Shown: positions 1-5,829 of the stretch, piece after piece | Layout of the letters: each line of letters opens with the position of its first letter | How positions within the stretch are numbered: position 1 is the first letter of the stretch | Assembly (NCBI GenBank): GCA_017558545.1 | Contig: JAFYUG010000186.1 | Location: forward strand, 1 to 13,482 | DNA: 13,482 bases | Reading direction: 5' to 3' | DNA from: Oscillospiraceae bacterium | Lineage (GTDB): Bacteria > Bacillota > Clostridia > Oscillospirales > Oscillospiraceae | Position numbers and translations under genes: made by a program | The notes under the pieces: generated by a model | The model's input: only the letters and a program-made list of their open reading frames with translations | Told to the model about the DNA's origin: nothing | Databases searched by the model: none

Positions 1-648
1 ATTGGCCTTGGTGATGGCGGGAACAATGCAGGCAATGTAGTCGGCGTTGAAGATGGTGGGAACGGTGAGGGTCAGGGCGTTTTTGGGAACGAGGTCGATG
101 TGGGCAAAGCAGCCGTCGTTAACCTGCTGCTGTCTGCACTTTTCGTCCAGATCTACGCACTTAACGGTCTTGGGATCGTTGAAGTCGGCAACATGGGGAT
201 CGTTGAAAGCGATGTGGCCGTTTTCGCCGATACCGATGCAGGCGATATCAAGGGGATACTTCTCCAGCAGAGCGGTGTAACGGGCGCACTCAGCTTCGAT
301 ATCCTCGGCGTTGCCGTTGAGGTAGGAAACGGTGCGGAAGTTAACCTTGCCGAAAATGGCGTTGCGGAGGAAGTTGCCAAAGCCCTGAGGAGCATCGGCA
401 GCCAGATTTACATACTCGTCCATGTGCAGAGCGTTGATTCTCTCCCAGGGAATATCCTTGCAGGCAACGAGGCTGGCGAGAACGTCATTCTGAGAGGGAG
501 CGGCGGCGAAGAGCATGTTGATGGTCTCCTTGGTTTCCAGCAGCTCCATAATCTTGTCGTGAACGGCCTTTGCTGCGGCGTCGCCCATTTCGGCGCGGGT
601 TTCAAAGGCGCAAACTTTGAGTTTGTCAACAGTGAAGTTTTTAATCAT
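1..648 (-). CDS. NagB-like glucosamine-6-phosphate deaminase family protein, C-terminus outside window
   Basis: The first 216 codons are visible and the gene continues past the left edge. It belongs to the NagB/6-phosphogluconolactonase sugar-phosphate isomerase fold, seen from MDEY (76-79), GIGENGHIAFNDP (139-151) and ALTLTVPTI (191-199). True NagB converts glucosamine-6-phosphate to fructose-6-phosphate and ammonia in the cytoplasm. Compared with E. coli NagB, the general base Asp72 is kept (Asp77) and His143 is kept (His145), but Asp141 aligns with Asn143 and Glu148 with Asp150. The phosphate loop reads AAAPSQND instead of a TGGTP type. The protein is therefore a divergent subfamily, and deaminase activity is inferred. 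The start is set by a GGAGGA site just upstream. Only 13 bases separate it from the epimerase gene, so it is the last visible gene of the TRAP operon. Confidence 0.85.
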   Translation of the reverse strand, partial: MIKNFTVDKLKVCAFETRAEMGDAAAKAVHDKIMELLETKETINMLFAAAPSQNDVLASLVACKDIPWERINALHMDEYVNLAADAPQGFGNFLRNAIFGKVNFRTVSYLNGNAEDIEAECARYTALLEKYPLDIACIGIGENGHIAFNDPHVADFNDPKTVKCVDLDEKCRQQQVNDGCFAHIDLVPKNALTLTVPTIFNADYIACIVPAITKAN

Positions 649-661
649 GATATCCTCCGAA

Positions 662-1957
662 TTATTTCTTCTCAAGCTGAGCATAGAGCAGTTCTATGAT
701 GAGAATGAGGTTTCTGATAATGTGATAGGGGTCTTTTACGGGCAGAGCAACAACCTTTTCGGCAGCCTTGCCGTCGCGCTCGCGAATCTGCTTCCATTCG
801 CGGATTTCGGGGTCGGTGTTGGGGAAGGTTTCGTAGGTATAATCGAAAACCTTGTCATGCCAAGCCTTGAACTCTTCGTTGCCGGACTCAAAATAGCATC
901 TGAGGGTGGAATAAAGAGCTTCGGAATGGAGCCACCAGAGCTTATCGCCCCAGCCGGAAAGCTGCTGGGACATGGGCTCGTCCTCGAGGCCGCTGTTATC
1001 TCCGGTGGGCATACCGCCGGTGAGAGAAGCGTAGTGGAGTATACCGCCGAGCTCCTGATCCCAGCCGGTCTCAAGAGCCTTGAGAGCAACCTTGTGGACG
1101 AAGGGACGGCGAGCTTCCCACTGGGGGCAATCCATAACGTCGATGGCGTCAAGATGGAACCATACGTCTTCAATGGTGTGGCCGGGGTTGATGTGCATAC
1201 CCAGCTTCTTGCTGAAGAACTTGTTGTCGGCGGTGATAATCTCGCGGAGGAGATAGTTCTCGTCAACGAAATGGTCAAGAACGTCGGCGCTGTAACCGGC
1301 CATCTGAGCCTTGACGGTTTCGGCATAGTCTGCTTCCAGTTTAAGTGCGGCGAAGTATACGTCGCGGGCAACGGAGCACATAATCATGGGAATGCCGTGG
1401 GAGCGGAACTGCTTGCTGAGAGGATAGGGCAGGCTCTGGAAGTCGTTGCGGGCAATTCTGTCAACAACGGACTCATAAAGGCGCTTTGCAAAGGCGTAAG
1501 CTTCCATGTCGCCGGTGATTTCGGCGTACTTGGCAAGACCTGCAACAACGAAGCAGTCTGCGGAAACGCTCATGTCAAGTCTGTCAAAGCCGTCAACATA
1601 CTTGGGAGTGCCGTCGGCCTCCATGAGGAATACGCAGCGCCAATCGTCTTCGCCCATAAGGCAGTAGCGCATGAGGAAGTCGGCGCCGTGCTTTGCAAGA
1701 GCAAGGAAATTGGCTCTCTCAGCGGCGGAGAAGATGGGAGCTTCCATGCTGGCCAGCTTGGAGAAGAACCAAACGAAACGGCCCTGACTCCAGGTGTACT
1801 TATCGCGGCTGATGAGGTTTTCACCGCTGTTGTCGAAGCAGTTTACAAAACCGCCGTTTTCGGTGTCAACGCAGCGGGGAAGCCAAAAATGGAGAAACTT
1901 ATTGGTAAGCTCGTTCTCATAAAAACCGGCAAGAAGCCTAAGTTCGTTTTTAGTCAT
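662..1957 (-). CDS. AGE family epimerase/isomerase (N-acylglucosamine 2-epimerase-like)
   Basis: A 431-residue cytoplasmic protein of the AGE (renin-binding protein) family, an (alpha/alpha)6 barrel of about 400 residues. Family motifs are in order: DKYTWSQGRFVWFF (52-65), the NPGHTIEDVWFHL stretch (257-269, His260), WWLHSEALYS (341-350, His344), DPEIREW (382-388) and DPYHIIRNL (409-417, His412). The two histidines usually credited with catalysis in AGE correspond to about His260 and His412, and both are present. Members interconvert N-acetylglucosamine with N-acetylmannosamine, or epimerise/isomerise mannose, glucose or cellobiose. Sequence alone does not choose among these. Position between a TRAP transporter and a NagB-like gene favours an amino-sugar role, as in sialic acid routes that use an AGE-type rather than NanE-type epimerase. 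A GGAGG site precedes the ATG, and the gap to the permease gene is 18 bases. Confidence 0.88.
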   Translation of the reverse strand: MTKNELRLLAGFYENELTNKFLHFWLPRCVDTENGGFVNCFDNSGENLISRDKYTWSQGRFVWFFSKLASMEAPIFSAAERANFLALAKHGADFLMRYCLMGEDDWRCVFLMEADGTPKYVDGFDRLDMSVSADCFVVAGLAKYAEITGDMEAYAFAKRLYESVVDRIARNDFQSLPYPLSKQFRSHGIPMIMCSVARDVYFAALKLEADYAETVKAQMAGYSADVLDHFVDENYLLREIITADNKFFSKKLGMHINPGHTIEDVWFHLDAIDVMDCPQWEARRPFVHKVALKALETGWDQELGGILHYASLTGGMPTGDNSGLEDEPMSQQLSGWGDKLWWLHSEALYSTLRCYFESGNEEFKAWHDKVFDYTYETFPNTDPEIREWKQIRERDGKAAEKVVALPVKDPYHIIRNLILIIELLYAQLEKK

Positions 1958-1975
1958 AGTTAAGCCTCCAAAGAT

Positions 1976-3283
1976 TTAGGTTGCCAAGCCGAAGAGTTTG
2001 GGAACGATGAGAGAGATTTCGGGAACGTATGCGAAGAGGAAAAGCAGGATGAACATGGGGATATAGAAAGGCAGGAAGCCTTTTATCGATTGTTCAACGC
2101 TTATTCCGCCTATCTTACATCCCAAAAATAGCGACGAGCCAACGGGGGGAGTGCAAAGACCGATGGCGAATGCGAATACCAGAACAACGCCGAAGTGGTA
2201 GGGGTTCATGCCGATGGTGCCAACTGCGATGGGATAGAGAATGGGAGTTGCAACGAAGATGAGAACGCCCATATCCATGAAGCAGCCAAGGAAGATCATG
2301 AGAGCCAGCATGATGAGGATGATGACGTTGGGGTTGGTGGAAATGCCAAGAACCATTTCGCTGAGGAGTCTGGGAACCTGCAGATAGCTCATAACATAGC
2401 TGAAGGCGTTGCAGCAGGCGATAATGGCCAGGGACATGGACATGATGGGAACGGAAGAGAAGAATGCGCCGATGAACTGCTTAACAGTGAGGGAGTGGTA
2501 AAGGAAAACGGAAACCAGCAGAGCGTAGACGCAGGCGATAGCGGCGGACTCGGTGGCGGAGCAGATGCCGCAGGTGGTGCAGATAATGATGATGAAAATT
2601 GCCATCAGACCTGCAATAGCTTCGAAGATGATCTTCAGCTTCTTGCCCTTGGTGTCAACCTGGCTGATGGGGTAGTTGCGCTTCTTGGCAACAATAAGAG
2701 CGGGAATAGCAAGGCCGATGGTCAGCAGAATACCGGGCAGATAGCCGCAGATGAGCAGGGTGCTGATGGAAAGGCCGCTGGCGGATGCAACCGCATAGAA
2801 GAGCATATTCTGGCTGGGGGGTATCATAACGCCTTCCAGAGAGGAAGTAACGGTAACGGCAACGGAATAGTCGGCGTCATAGCCCTCGTCCTTCATGGCG
2901 GGGATGAGCATGGAGCCGATGGAAGAAACGTCGGCAGTGGAGCTGCCGGAAATGCCGCCGAAGAGCATGGAAACAACGATGTTAACAACTGCAGTACCGC
3001 CGCGAATACGTCCAACGAGAACGTCGCAAAGGCGCATGAGTTTATTGGTAACACCGCCGTCGCACATAAACTGAGCCATTATGATGAAGAAGGGCGCAGC
3101 AATGATGACGAAGTTCTGCATGCTGGTGACAACCTTCATGAAGATGTTGGTGAGAGGAATGTCAAGATACATGGCAGCGGCAACAGCGGAAATGCCGAGG
3201 GAGAATGCAACGGGTATGCGCAGGCACATCAAAAGAATAAGGCCGAGGAAGAGAATAAGAATGCCTATTGTTGTTTCATTCAT
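1976..3283 (-). CDS. TRAP transporter large permease subunit (DctM/SiaM type)
   Basis: A 435-residue, highly hydrophobic protein of normal length for the large TRAP permease, with about a dozen membrane segments. The opening RIPVAFSLG (22-30), the SGSSTADVSSIG loop (112-123), IPPSQNMLFYA (154-164), the TESAAIACVYA stretch and the C-terminal TPPVGSSLFLG are typical of the family. It forms the sodium-coupled translocation channel in the cytoplasmic membrane together with the small subunit. The ATG overlaps the stop of the small subunit in an ATGA (3280-3283), so the two are translationally coupled. The substrate cannot be read from this subunit. The family call is certain. Confidence 0.96.
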   Translation of the reverse strand: MNETTIGILILFLGLILLMCLRIPVAFSLGISAVAAAMYLDIPLTNIFMKVVTSMQNFVIIAAPFFIIMAQFMCDGGVTNKLMRLCDVLVGRIRGGTAVVNIVVSMLFGGISGSSTADVSSIGSMLIPAMKDEGYDADYSVAVTVTSSLEGVMIPPSQNMLFYAVASASGLSISTLLICGYLPGILLTIGLAIPALIVAKKRNYPISQVDTKGKKLKIIFEAIAGLMAIFIIIICTTCGICSATESAAIACVYALLVSVFLYHSLTVKQFIGAFFSSVPIMSMSLAIIACCNAFSYVMSYLQVPRLLSEMVLGISTNPNVIILIMLALMIFLGCFMDMGVLIFVATPILYPIAVGTIGMNPYHFGVVLVFAFAIGLCTPPVGSSLFLGCKIGGISVEQSIKGFLPFYIPMFILLFLFAYVPEISLIVPKLFGLAT

Positions 3284-3786
3284 TTTTCAGTAGCCTCGCT
3301 TTCTTTGGTTTCGGGTTTGAGGAGAAATACCTTCAGAACATTGATAATGCAGAAGATAACTGCAATGATGGAAATGGTGATCTGGAATATGTATACAAGA
3401 CCCTGGGACCAGCCGGTTGCAGCAAGCTGTTTGCTGGCCTTAACGGCGTAGATCTTGAAACCATAATTGGTCATAAGAAGGAAGAATGCGCCGATGAGAA
3501 CATGACGGAGAACGTCGAGGGCGCGCTGAGCAAAGGGAGGAAGCTTGTCATAAAGGAATGTGAGTGCAATATGCTCGTCGCCGTAAATATCAACAGAAAT
3601 GCACAGGAAACCAACCAGAACAAGGAGAACGAGGGTTACCTCTTCGCTCCATATCAGAGGGTTATTGAATACATAGCGCATTACAACAGCCAAAACGCAT
3701 ATTATGAGCATCACAAAAAGTACGAAGGCGGCAAGTGCACGCTCGGCGAAAACAACCTTCTTGAAAAAGCTGTCTATTTTCTTCAT
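3280..3786 (-). CDS. TRAP transporter small permease subunit (DctQ/SiaQ type)
   Basis: A 168-residue membrane protein with four predicted segments (about 18-36, 50-66, 92-111 and 130-153). The family hallmark RYVFNNPLIWSEE (37-49) is present, with charged IYGDEHIALTF following the second segment. It pairs with the large permease. The ribosome site AGGAG lies about a dozen bases upstream of the ATG. The gene follows an 85-base gap after the receptor gene that holds a strong stem-loop, and it overlaps the next gene by four bases. That layout fits lower expression of the permeases than of the receptor. Confidence 0.95.
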   Translation of the reverse strand: MKKIDSFFKKVVFAERALAAFVLFVMLIICVLAVVMRYVFNNPLIWSEEVTLVLLVLVGFLCISVDIYGDEHIALTFLYDKLPPFAQRALDVLRHVLIGAFFLLMTNYGFKIYAVKASKQLAATGWSQGLVYIFQITISIIAVIFCIINVLKVFLLKPETKESEATEK

Positions 3787-3811
3787 TTAGCCAAATACTC
3801 CTTGTTTAGAT

Positions 3812-3851
3812 TTTAAATAGTGAGGGCATGGGAATGCCCTCACTATTTAAA
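3812..3851 (-). promoter_or_regulatory. Intercistronic 18-bp stem-loop between receptor and permease genes
   Basis: The arm TTTAAATAGTGAGGGCAT (3812-3829) and its exact reverse complement (3834-3851) flank a four-base loop. It lies between the stop of the receptor gene and the start of the small permease gene. On the minus strand the downstream side reads AAAATCTAAA rather than a clean T-run, so it looks more like a leaky terminator or an mRNA-protecting hairpin than a complete terminator. Such an element would let the receptor be made in excess over the membrane subunits. The structure is seen directly; the function is inferred. Confidence 0.8.
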
Positions 3852-3871
3852 TGGTATAGCTTAGTTATAAA

Positions 3872-4897
3872 TTACTTGAGCAGGTCGATGTACTGCTGGA
3901 GCTCGGGATACTCGTCATAAACGGTAGCGCAAGCGGTCTGGAACTCAGCAACGTCAACCTCGATGATGGTGCAGCCTGCAGCCTCAACAGCGGCGCGAGC
4001 TTCTGCGTTCTTTTCAGCAACGACGGTGCGCTGATACTGAGAAGCATCGGCAGCAGCCTTCATAACAGCATCCTGATGCTCAGCGCTGAGAGAATTCCAG
4101 GTAGCTTCGCTCATAATGAAGACGGAGGGGCCCATGGTGTGCATGTCGAGAGAGTAGTAGGGAGCAACTTCATAGTGGCCGGAGGTGTAGTAGGAAACGA
4201 AGTCGTTCTCTGCGCCGTCAACGATCTTGGTGTCGATAGCGGAGTAAACTTCAGCGTAAGCAATGGGGGTAGCGTTTGCACCGAGAGCGGTGAACATAGC
4301 GATGGTTACGGGGTCGTCCTGAGCGCGGATCTTCATGCCGGCCATGTCAGCAACGCCGTTGATGGGCTTCTCGGAGGTGTAGAAAGAACGGGCGCCGGAG
4401 AAGAAGTAGGTGAGGTTGATGATGCCGGTCTCGTCCTTGAGAGTAGCAGCAAGAGCCTGACCGAACTCACCGTCGTATGCAGCGCACATCTCTTCGAAGT
4501 TGGAGAAGAGGTAGGGGAGAGTGGTTACCTTGTAAGCAGAGCAGGTGGGAGCAATGTTACCGATGCGGGCAACGTCGAGAGTGCCGAGCTGGATCTGGTC
4601 AGCAACGGAAAGCTCGTCGCCAAGAACGCCGTTGTTGATAACTTCAACAACAACTTCGCCGCCGGTGTACTCTTTTACGAGCTCAGCGAACTTCTGGTCA
4701 CCCATAACGTTGGGGGTGCCGTCAGCCTGGTTGTCAGCGAGTCTGAGGGTGATGACGTCAGCGGGAGCAGCGGGAGCTGCAGGATCAGCAGGAGCTGCAG
4801 GATCAGCGGGAGCTGCGGGAGCTTCGGTCTTGCCGCAGGCTGCGAACAGGCAGCAGCACATTACTACGGCGAGGAGCAGTGCGATGATTTTCTTCAT
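3872..4897 (-). CDS. TRAP transporter substrate-binding lipoprotein (DctP/SiaP type)
   Basis: A 341-residue receptor that captures the ligand outside the cell and hands it to the TRAP permease. Residues 1-20 form a signal peptide ending LFAA before Cys21, a lipobox, so the protein is a lipid-anchored receptor as expected in a Gram-positive cell. An Ala/Pro/Asp-rich linker (about 25-47) precedes the DctP domain. SGARSFYTSEKPIN (167-180, Arg170), GMKIRAQDDP (187-196, Arg191) and VDGAEN (226-231, Asn231) align with the carboxylate-binding Arg127, Arg147 and Asn187 of SiaP. These residues are shared by many DctP receptors, so they show a carboxylate-bearing ligand but not which one. It is the first gene of the operon, with a strong AGGAGG site and its own promoter. 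Confidence 0.95.
   Translation of the reverse strand: MKKIIALLLAVVMCCCLFAACGKTEAPAAPADPAAPADPAAPAAPADVITLRLADNQADGTPNVMGDQKFAELVKEYTGGEVVVEVINNGVLGDELSVADQIQLGTLDVARIGNIAPTCSAYKVTTLPYLFSNFEEMCAAYDGEFGQALAATLKDETGIINLTYFFSGARSFYTSEKPINGVADMAGMKIRAQDDPVTIAMFTALGANATPIAYAEVYSAIDTKIVDGAENDFVSYYTSGHYEVAPYYSLDMHTMGPSVFIMSEATWNSLSAEHQDAVMKAAADASQYQRTVVAEKNAEARAAVEAAGCTIIEVDVAEFQTACATVYDEYPELQQYIDLLK
4764..4826 (-). repeat. 18-bp tandem repeat in the receptor linker
   Basis: Two nearly identical 18-bp units (4773-4790 and 4791-4808, plus-strand GGAGCTGCAGGATCAGC followed by A or G) are flanked by partial copies. They encode the six-residue repeat APADPA in the flexible linker between lipid anchor and binding domain. 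The copy number could vary by slippage. The repeat stays in frame. Confidence 0.85.
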
Positions 4898-4988
4898 TTT
4901 TTTCCTCCTAAAATTTTTCTTGTAAAAAACCTCTGTTTTTCACAATGATTGTATTAACAAAATTCTGGAGTGAATTTCGTTCTTTTAT

Positions 4989-5017
4989 ATAGTACCACAA
5001 TATGAACAATATGTAAA
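4989..5017 (-). promoter_or_regulatory. Probable sigma-A promoter of the TRAP operon, with direct repeat
   Basis: On the minus strand TTTACA (5012-5017) and TACTAT (4989-4994) are separated by exactly 17 bases, about 90 bases upstream of the receptor ATG. The spacer contains a tandem direct repeat, ACAATATGA then ACAATATGT on the plus strand (4997-5014), that reaches into the -35 box. A regulator binding there would block the promoter. This is a good candidate operator, but the regulator is not in the window. Confidence 0.6.
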
Positions 5018-5158
5018 TCAATATCCTATTAAGAAGACTATCAAAAAATGTTGGACGTTTATTGTGGATTATGACAGTTATGATCAAAAACCGCTGTGCG
5101 GGCGGTATAATTAAGCCAATGCGGAGCGAAATTCGCAGGATGAACGCTGTTATAAGAA

Positions 5159-5184
5159 AATCTCACTTCTTTCGAAGTGAGATT
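5159..5184 (-). terminator. Hairpin with GAAA tetraloop, likely terminator
   Basis: Eleven perfect base pairs (5159-5169 with 5174-5184). On the minus strand the loop is GAAA, and the stem is followed by TTCTTATA. It probably stops minus-strand transcripts coming from the tRNA region before they reach the TRAP promoter. The plus-strand side is also somewhat T-rich (AGTTTACTT), so action in both directions is possible. Confidence 0.55.
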
Positions 5185-5200
5185 AGTTTACTTATATATA

Positions 5201-5375
5201 GTGATGTATGCCCTCGCGGGCAAGTGATGTAGTGCAATCGCACAGTGATGTATTGCGCCGTTGGCGCAAGGTGATGTGATGTGTTCCTTCTCACGCGCCG
5301 CAGCGCACATCACTGCCGAAGGCAACATCACGCACGAAGTGCGCATCACGTTCCGCTTGAGGAACACATCGTTCC
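5201..5375. repeat. Array of mini-hairpins joined by GTGATGT / ACATCAC linkers
   Basis: The left half has GTGATGT at 5201, 5224, 5245, 5271 and 5276 (the last two overlap). Between them are small hairpins: TGCCC/GGGCA (5209-5222), GTGC/GCAC (5232-5243) and TTGCGCC/GGCGCAA (5253-5269). After a central GCGC/GCGC hairpin (5295-5306) the linker inverts to ACATCAC (5307, 5325) and GCATCAC (5343). These alternate with TGCC/GGCA (5314-5324), GCAC/GTGC (5332-5342) and GTTCC/GGAAC (5350-5365). GATGTGTTCC (5278-5287) is also the reverse complement of 5361-5370. The whole is an imperfect palindrome built from palindromes, like a non-autonomous repeat element of intergenic regions. I cannot name its family. 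Confidence 0.75.
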
Positions 5376-5407
5376 AAAAACAAAAAAGCAGTCCATTGGA
5401 CTGCTTT
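5376..5407 (-). terminator. Rho-independent terminator after the tRNA fragment
   Basis: AAAGCAGTCC (5385-5394) and GGACTGCTTT (5398-5407) form a 10-bp stem with a three-base loop. On the minus strand it is followed by TTTGTTTTTGG, a good T-run. It sits directly after the CCA of the copied tRNA 3' end, in the same relative place as the hairpin behind the intact tRNA, and its AGTCC core resembles that hairpin. It may therefore have been copied along with the tRNA end. Confidence 0.75.
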
Positions 5408-5413
5408 CGTTTT

Positions 5414-5456
5414 TGGTTGCGCATGTCCGGATTTGAACCGACGACCTCCGGGTTAT
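5414..5456 (-). pseudogene. Truncated copy of tRNA-fMet 3' half (anticodon loop to CCA)
   Basis: Positions 5427-5456 are identical over 30 bases to 5693-5722 of the intact tRNA-fMet, covering the 3' anticodon loop and stem, variable loop and T arm. The acceptor segment has changed (CATGT in place of GGGG on the plus strand), and the terminal TGGTTGCG (5414-5421), encoding the CCA end, is again identical. No 5' half is present: upstream on the minus strand the sequence turns into unrelated GC-rich hairpins at 5457. It cannot fold as a tRNA. It could be a leftover attachment-site copy of an integrated element or a broken tandem tRNA duplicate. Confidence 0.85.
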
Positions 5457-5472
5457 CCCTGCGGGCCGCCTT

Positions 5473-5526
5473 GCCGCATTTACCGTTTCCGTCCCGGCAT
5501 TAAAGCCGGGCCGCAAACGGTGCGGC
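5473..5526. repeat. Nested GC-rich stem-loop
   Basis: Three nested arms close on one loop: GCCGCA (5473-5478) with TGCGGC (5521-5526), CCGTTT (5483-5488) with AAACGG (5515-5520), and CCCGGC (5493-5498) with GCCGGG (5505-5510) around ATTAAA. It lies inside the segment flanked by tRNA-derived inverted repeats. The function is unknown. Confidence 0.7.
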
Positions 5527-5532
5527 TGCGGA

Positions 5533-5579
5533 AAAAGCGGCTTTGCTGCATCTGCCCCCGGCAGCGCAAAGCCGCTTTT
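5533..5579. terminator. Strong GC-rich hairpin, possible bidirectional terminator
   Basis: AAAAGCGGCTTTGC (5533-5546) pairs without mismatch with GCAAAGCCGCTTTT (5566-5579), and three further pairs follow past a two-base bulge. Short T-runs follow on both strands (TTTTCCC on plus, TTTTTCC on minus). A further 9-bp hairpin, CCAACGAGC / GCTCGTTGG with loop TGC, follows at 5581-5601. Terminator action is plausible but there is no gene inside the segment to serve. Confidence 0.5.
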
Positions 5580-5592
5580 CCCAACGAGCTGC

Positions 5593-5622
5593 GCTCGTTG
5601 GAGCATAACCCGGCGGTCATCG
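5593..5622 (+). pseudogene. Inverted tRNA-Met-like remnant
   Basis: Read on the plus strand this stretch resembles the D arm to T stem of the initiator tRNA on the opposite strand. By my alignment about 25 of 31 positions match, including CATAACCCGG and GGTC. Positions 5605-5622 are the reverse complement of 5439-5456 at 16 of 18 positions. The GC-rich segment 5457-5604 is thus flanked by tRNA-derived inverted repeats. Neither the 5' acceptor arm nor a T loop is present. Confidence 0.5.
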
Positions 5623-5646
5623 CTCCATATCAAGCTCCATAACGAA

Positions 5647-5679
5647 AAAGAACAGCCCACCAATGGTGGACTGTTCTTT
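5647..5679 (-). terminator. Rho-independent terminator of tRNA-fMet
   Basis: A 15-bp stem (5647-5661 with 5665-5679, one G-U pair in the minus-strand RNA) and a three-base loop begin right behind the CCA end. The minus strand continues into TTTTTCGTT. It is well placed to end the tRNA transcript. Confidence 0.85.
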
Positions 5680-5680
5680 A

Positions 5681-5757
<77 letters not shown>

Positions 5758-5783
5758 ATATAGCGCTCACTTGGAGCTTGAAT

Positions 5784-5812
5784 ATAATATCACAAGCGAC
5801 ACCATAAGTCAA
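5784..5812 (-). promoter_or_regulatory. Promoter of tRNA-fMet
   Basis: On the minus strand TTGACT (5807-5812) and TATTAT (5784-5789) are spaced by 17 bases, a near-consensus vegetative promoter. The expected start point is some 20 bases ahead of the mature tRNA 5' end. It lies just behind the stop codon of the upstream CxxC protein gene. Confidence 0.8.
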
Positions 5813-5829
5813 GCCCCAATTTTAAATTT

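Larger units (their letters stand above)
4898..5680. other. 783-base non-coding block: promoter, hairpin arrays and tRNA fragments
   Basis: No convincing gene is present. The short open frames here run through hairpins, lack ribosome sites and resemble no protein. In order the block holds the receptor promoter (4989-5017), an AT-rich spacer, a terminator hairpin (5159-5184), an array of mini-hairpins (5201-5375), a terminator (about 5376-5407), a copied tRNA 3' half (5414-5456), nested GC-rich hairpins (5473-5601), an inverted tRNA-like remnant (5593-5622) and the terminator of tRNA-fMet (5647-5679). Confidence 0.8.

Noticed and set aside
617..1963. Long plus-strand open frame opposite the epimerase
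   Set aside because: It is the antisense of a convincing AGE-family protein, resembles no family and results from codon bias. The same holds for plus-strand frames opposite the TRAP genes (2195-3451, 4076-4948) and the pseudokinase-lectin gene (7745-8785).
4898..5050. Catabolite-response (cre) site upstream of the TRAP operon
   Set aside because: I compared the region with the TGWAANCGNTNWCA pattern and found no acceptable match.
5201..5375. CRISPR array
   Set aside because: Repeat units are only seven bases, spacing is irregular, the intervening parts are self-complementary, and the repeat inverts midway. No cas genes are present.
5188..5663. Short open frames (60-105 codons) across the hairpin and tRNA-fragment block
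   Set aside because: They cross tRNA sequence, terminators and palindromes, lack ribosome sites and have no protein-like composition.
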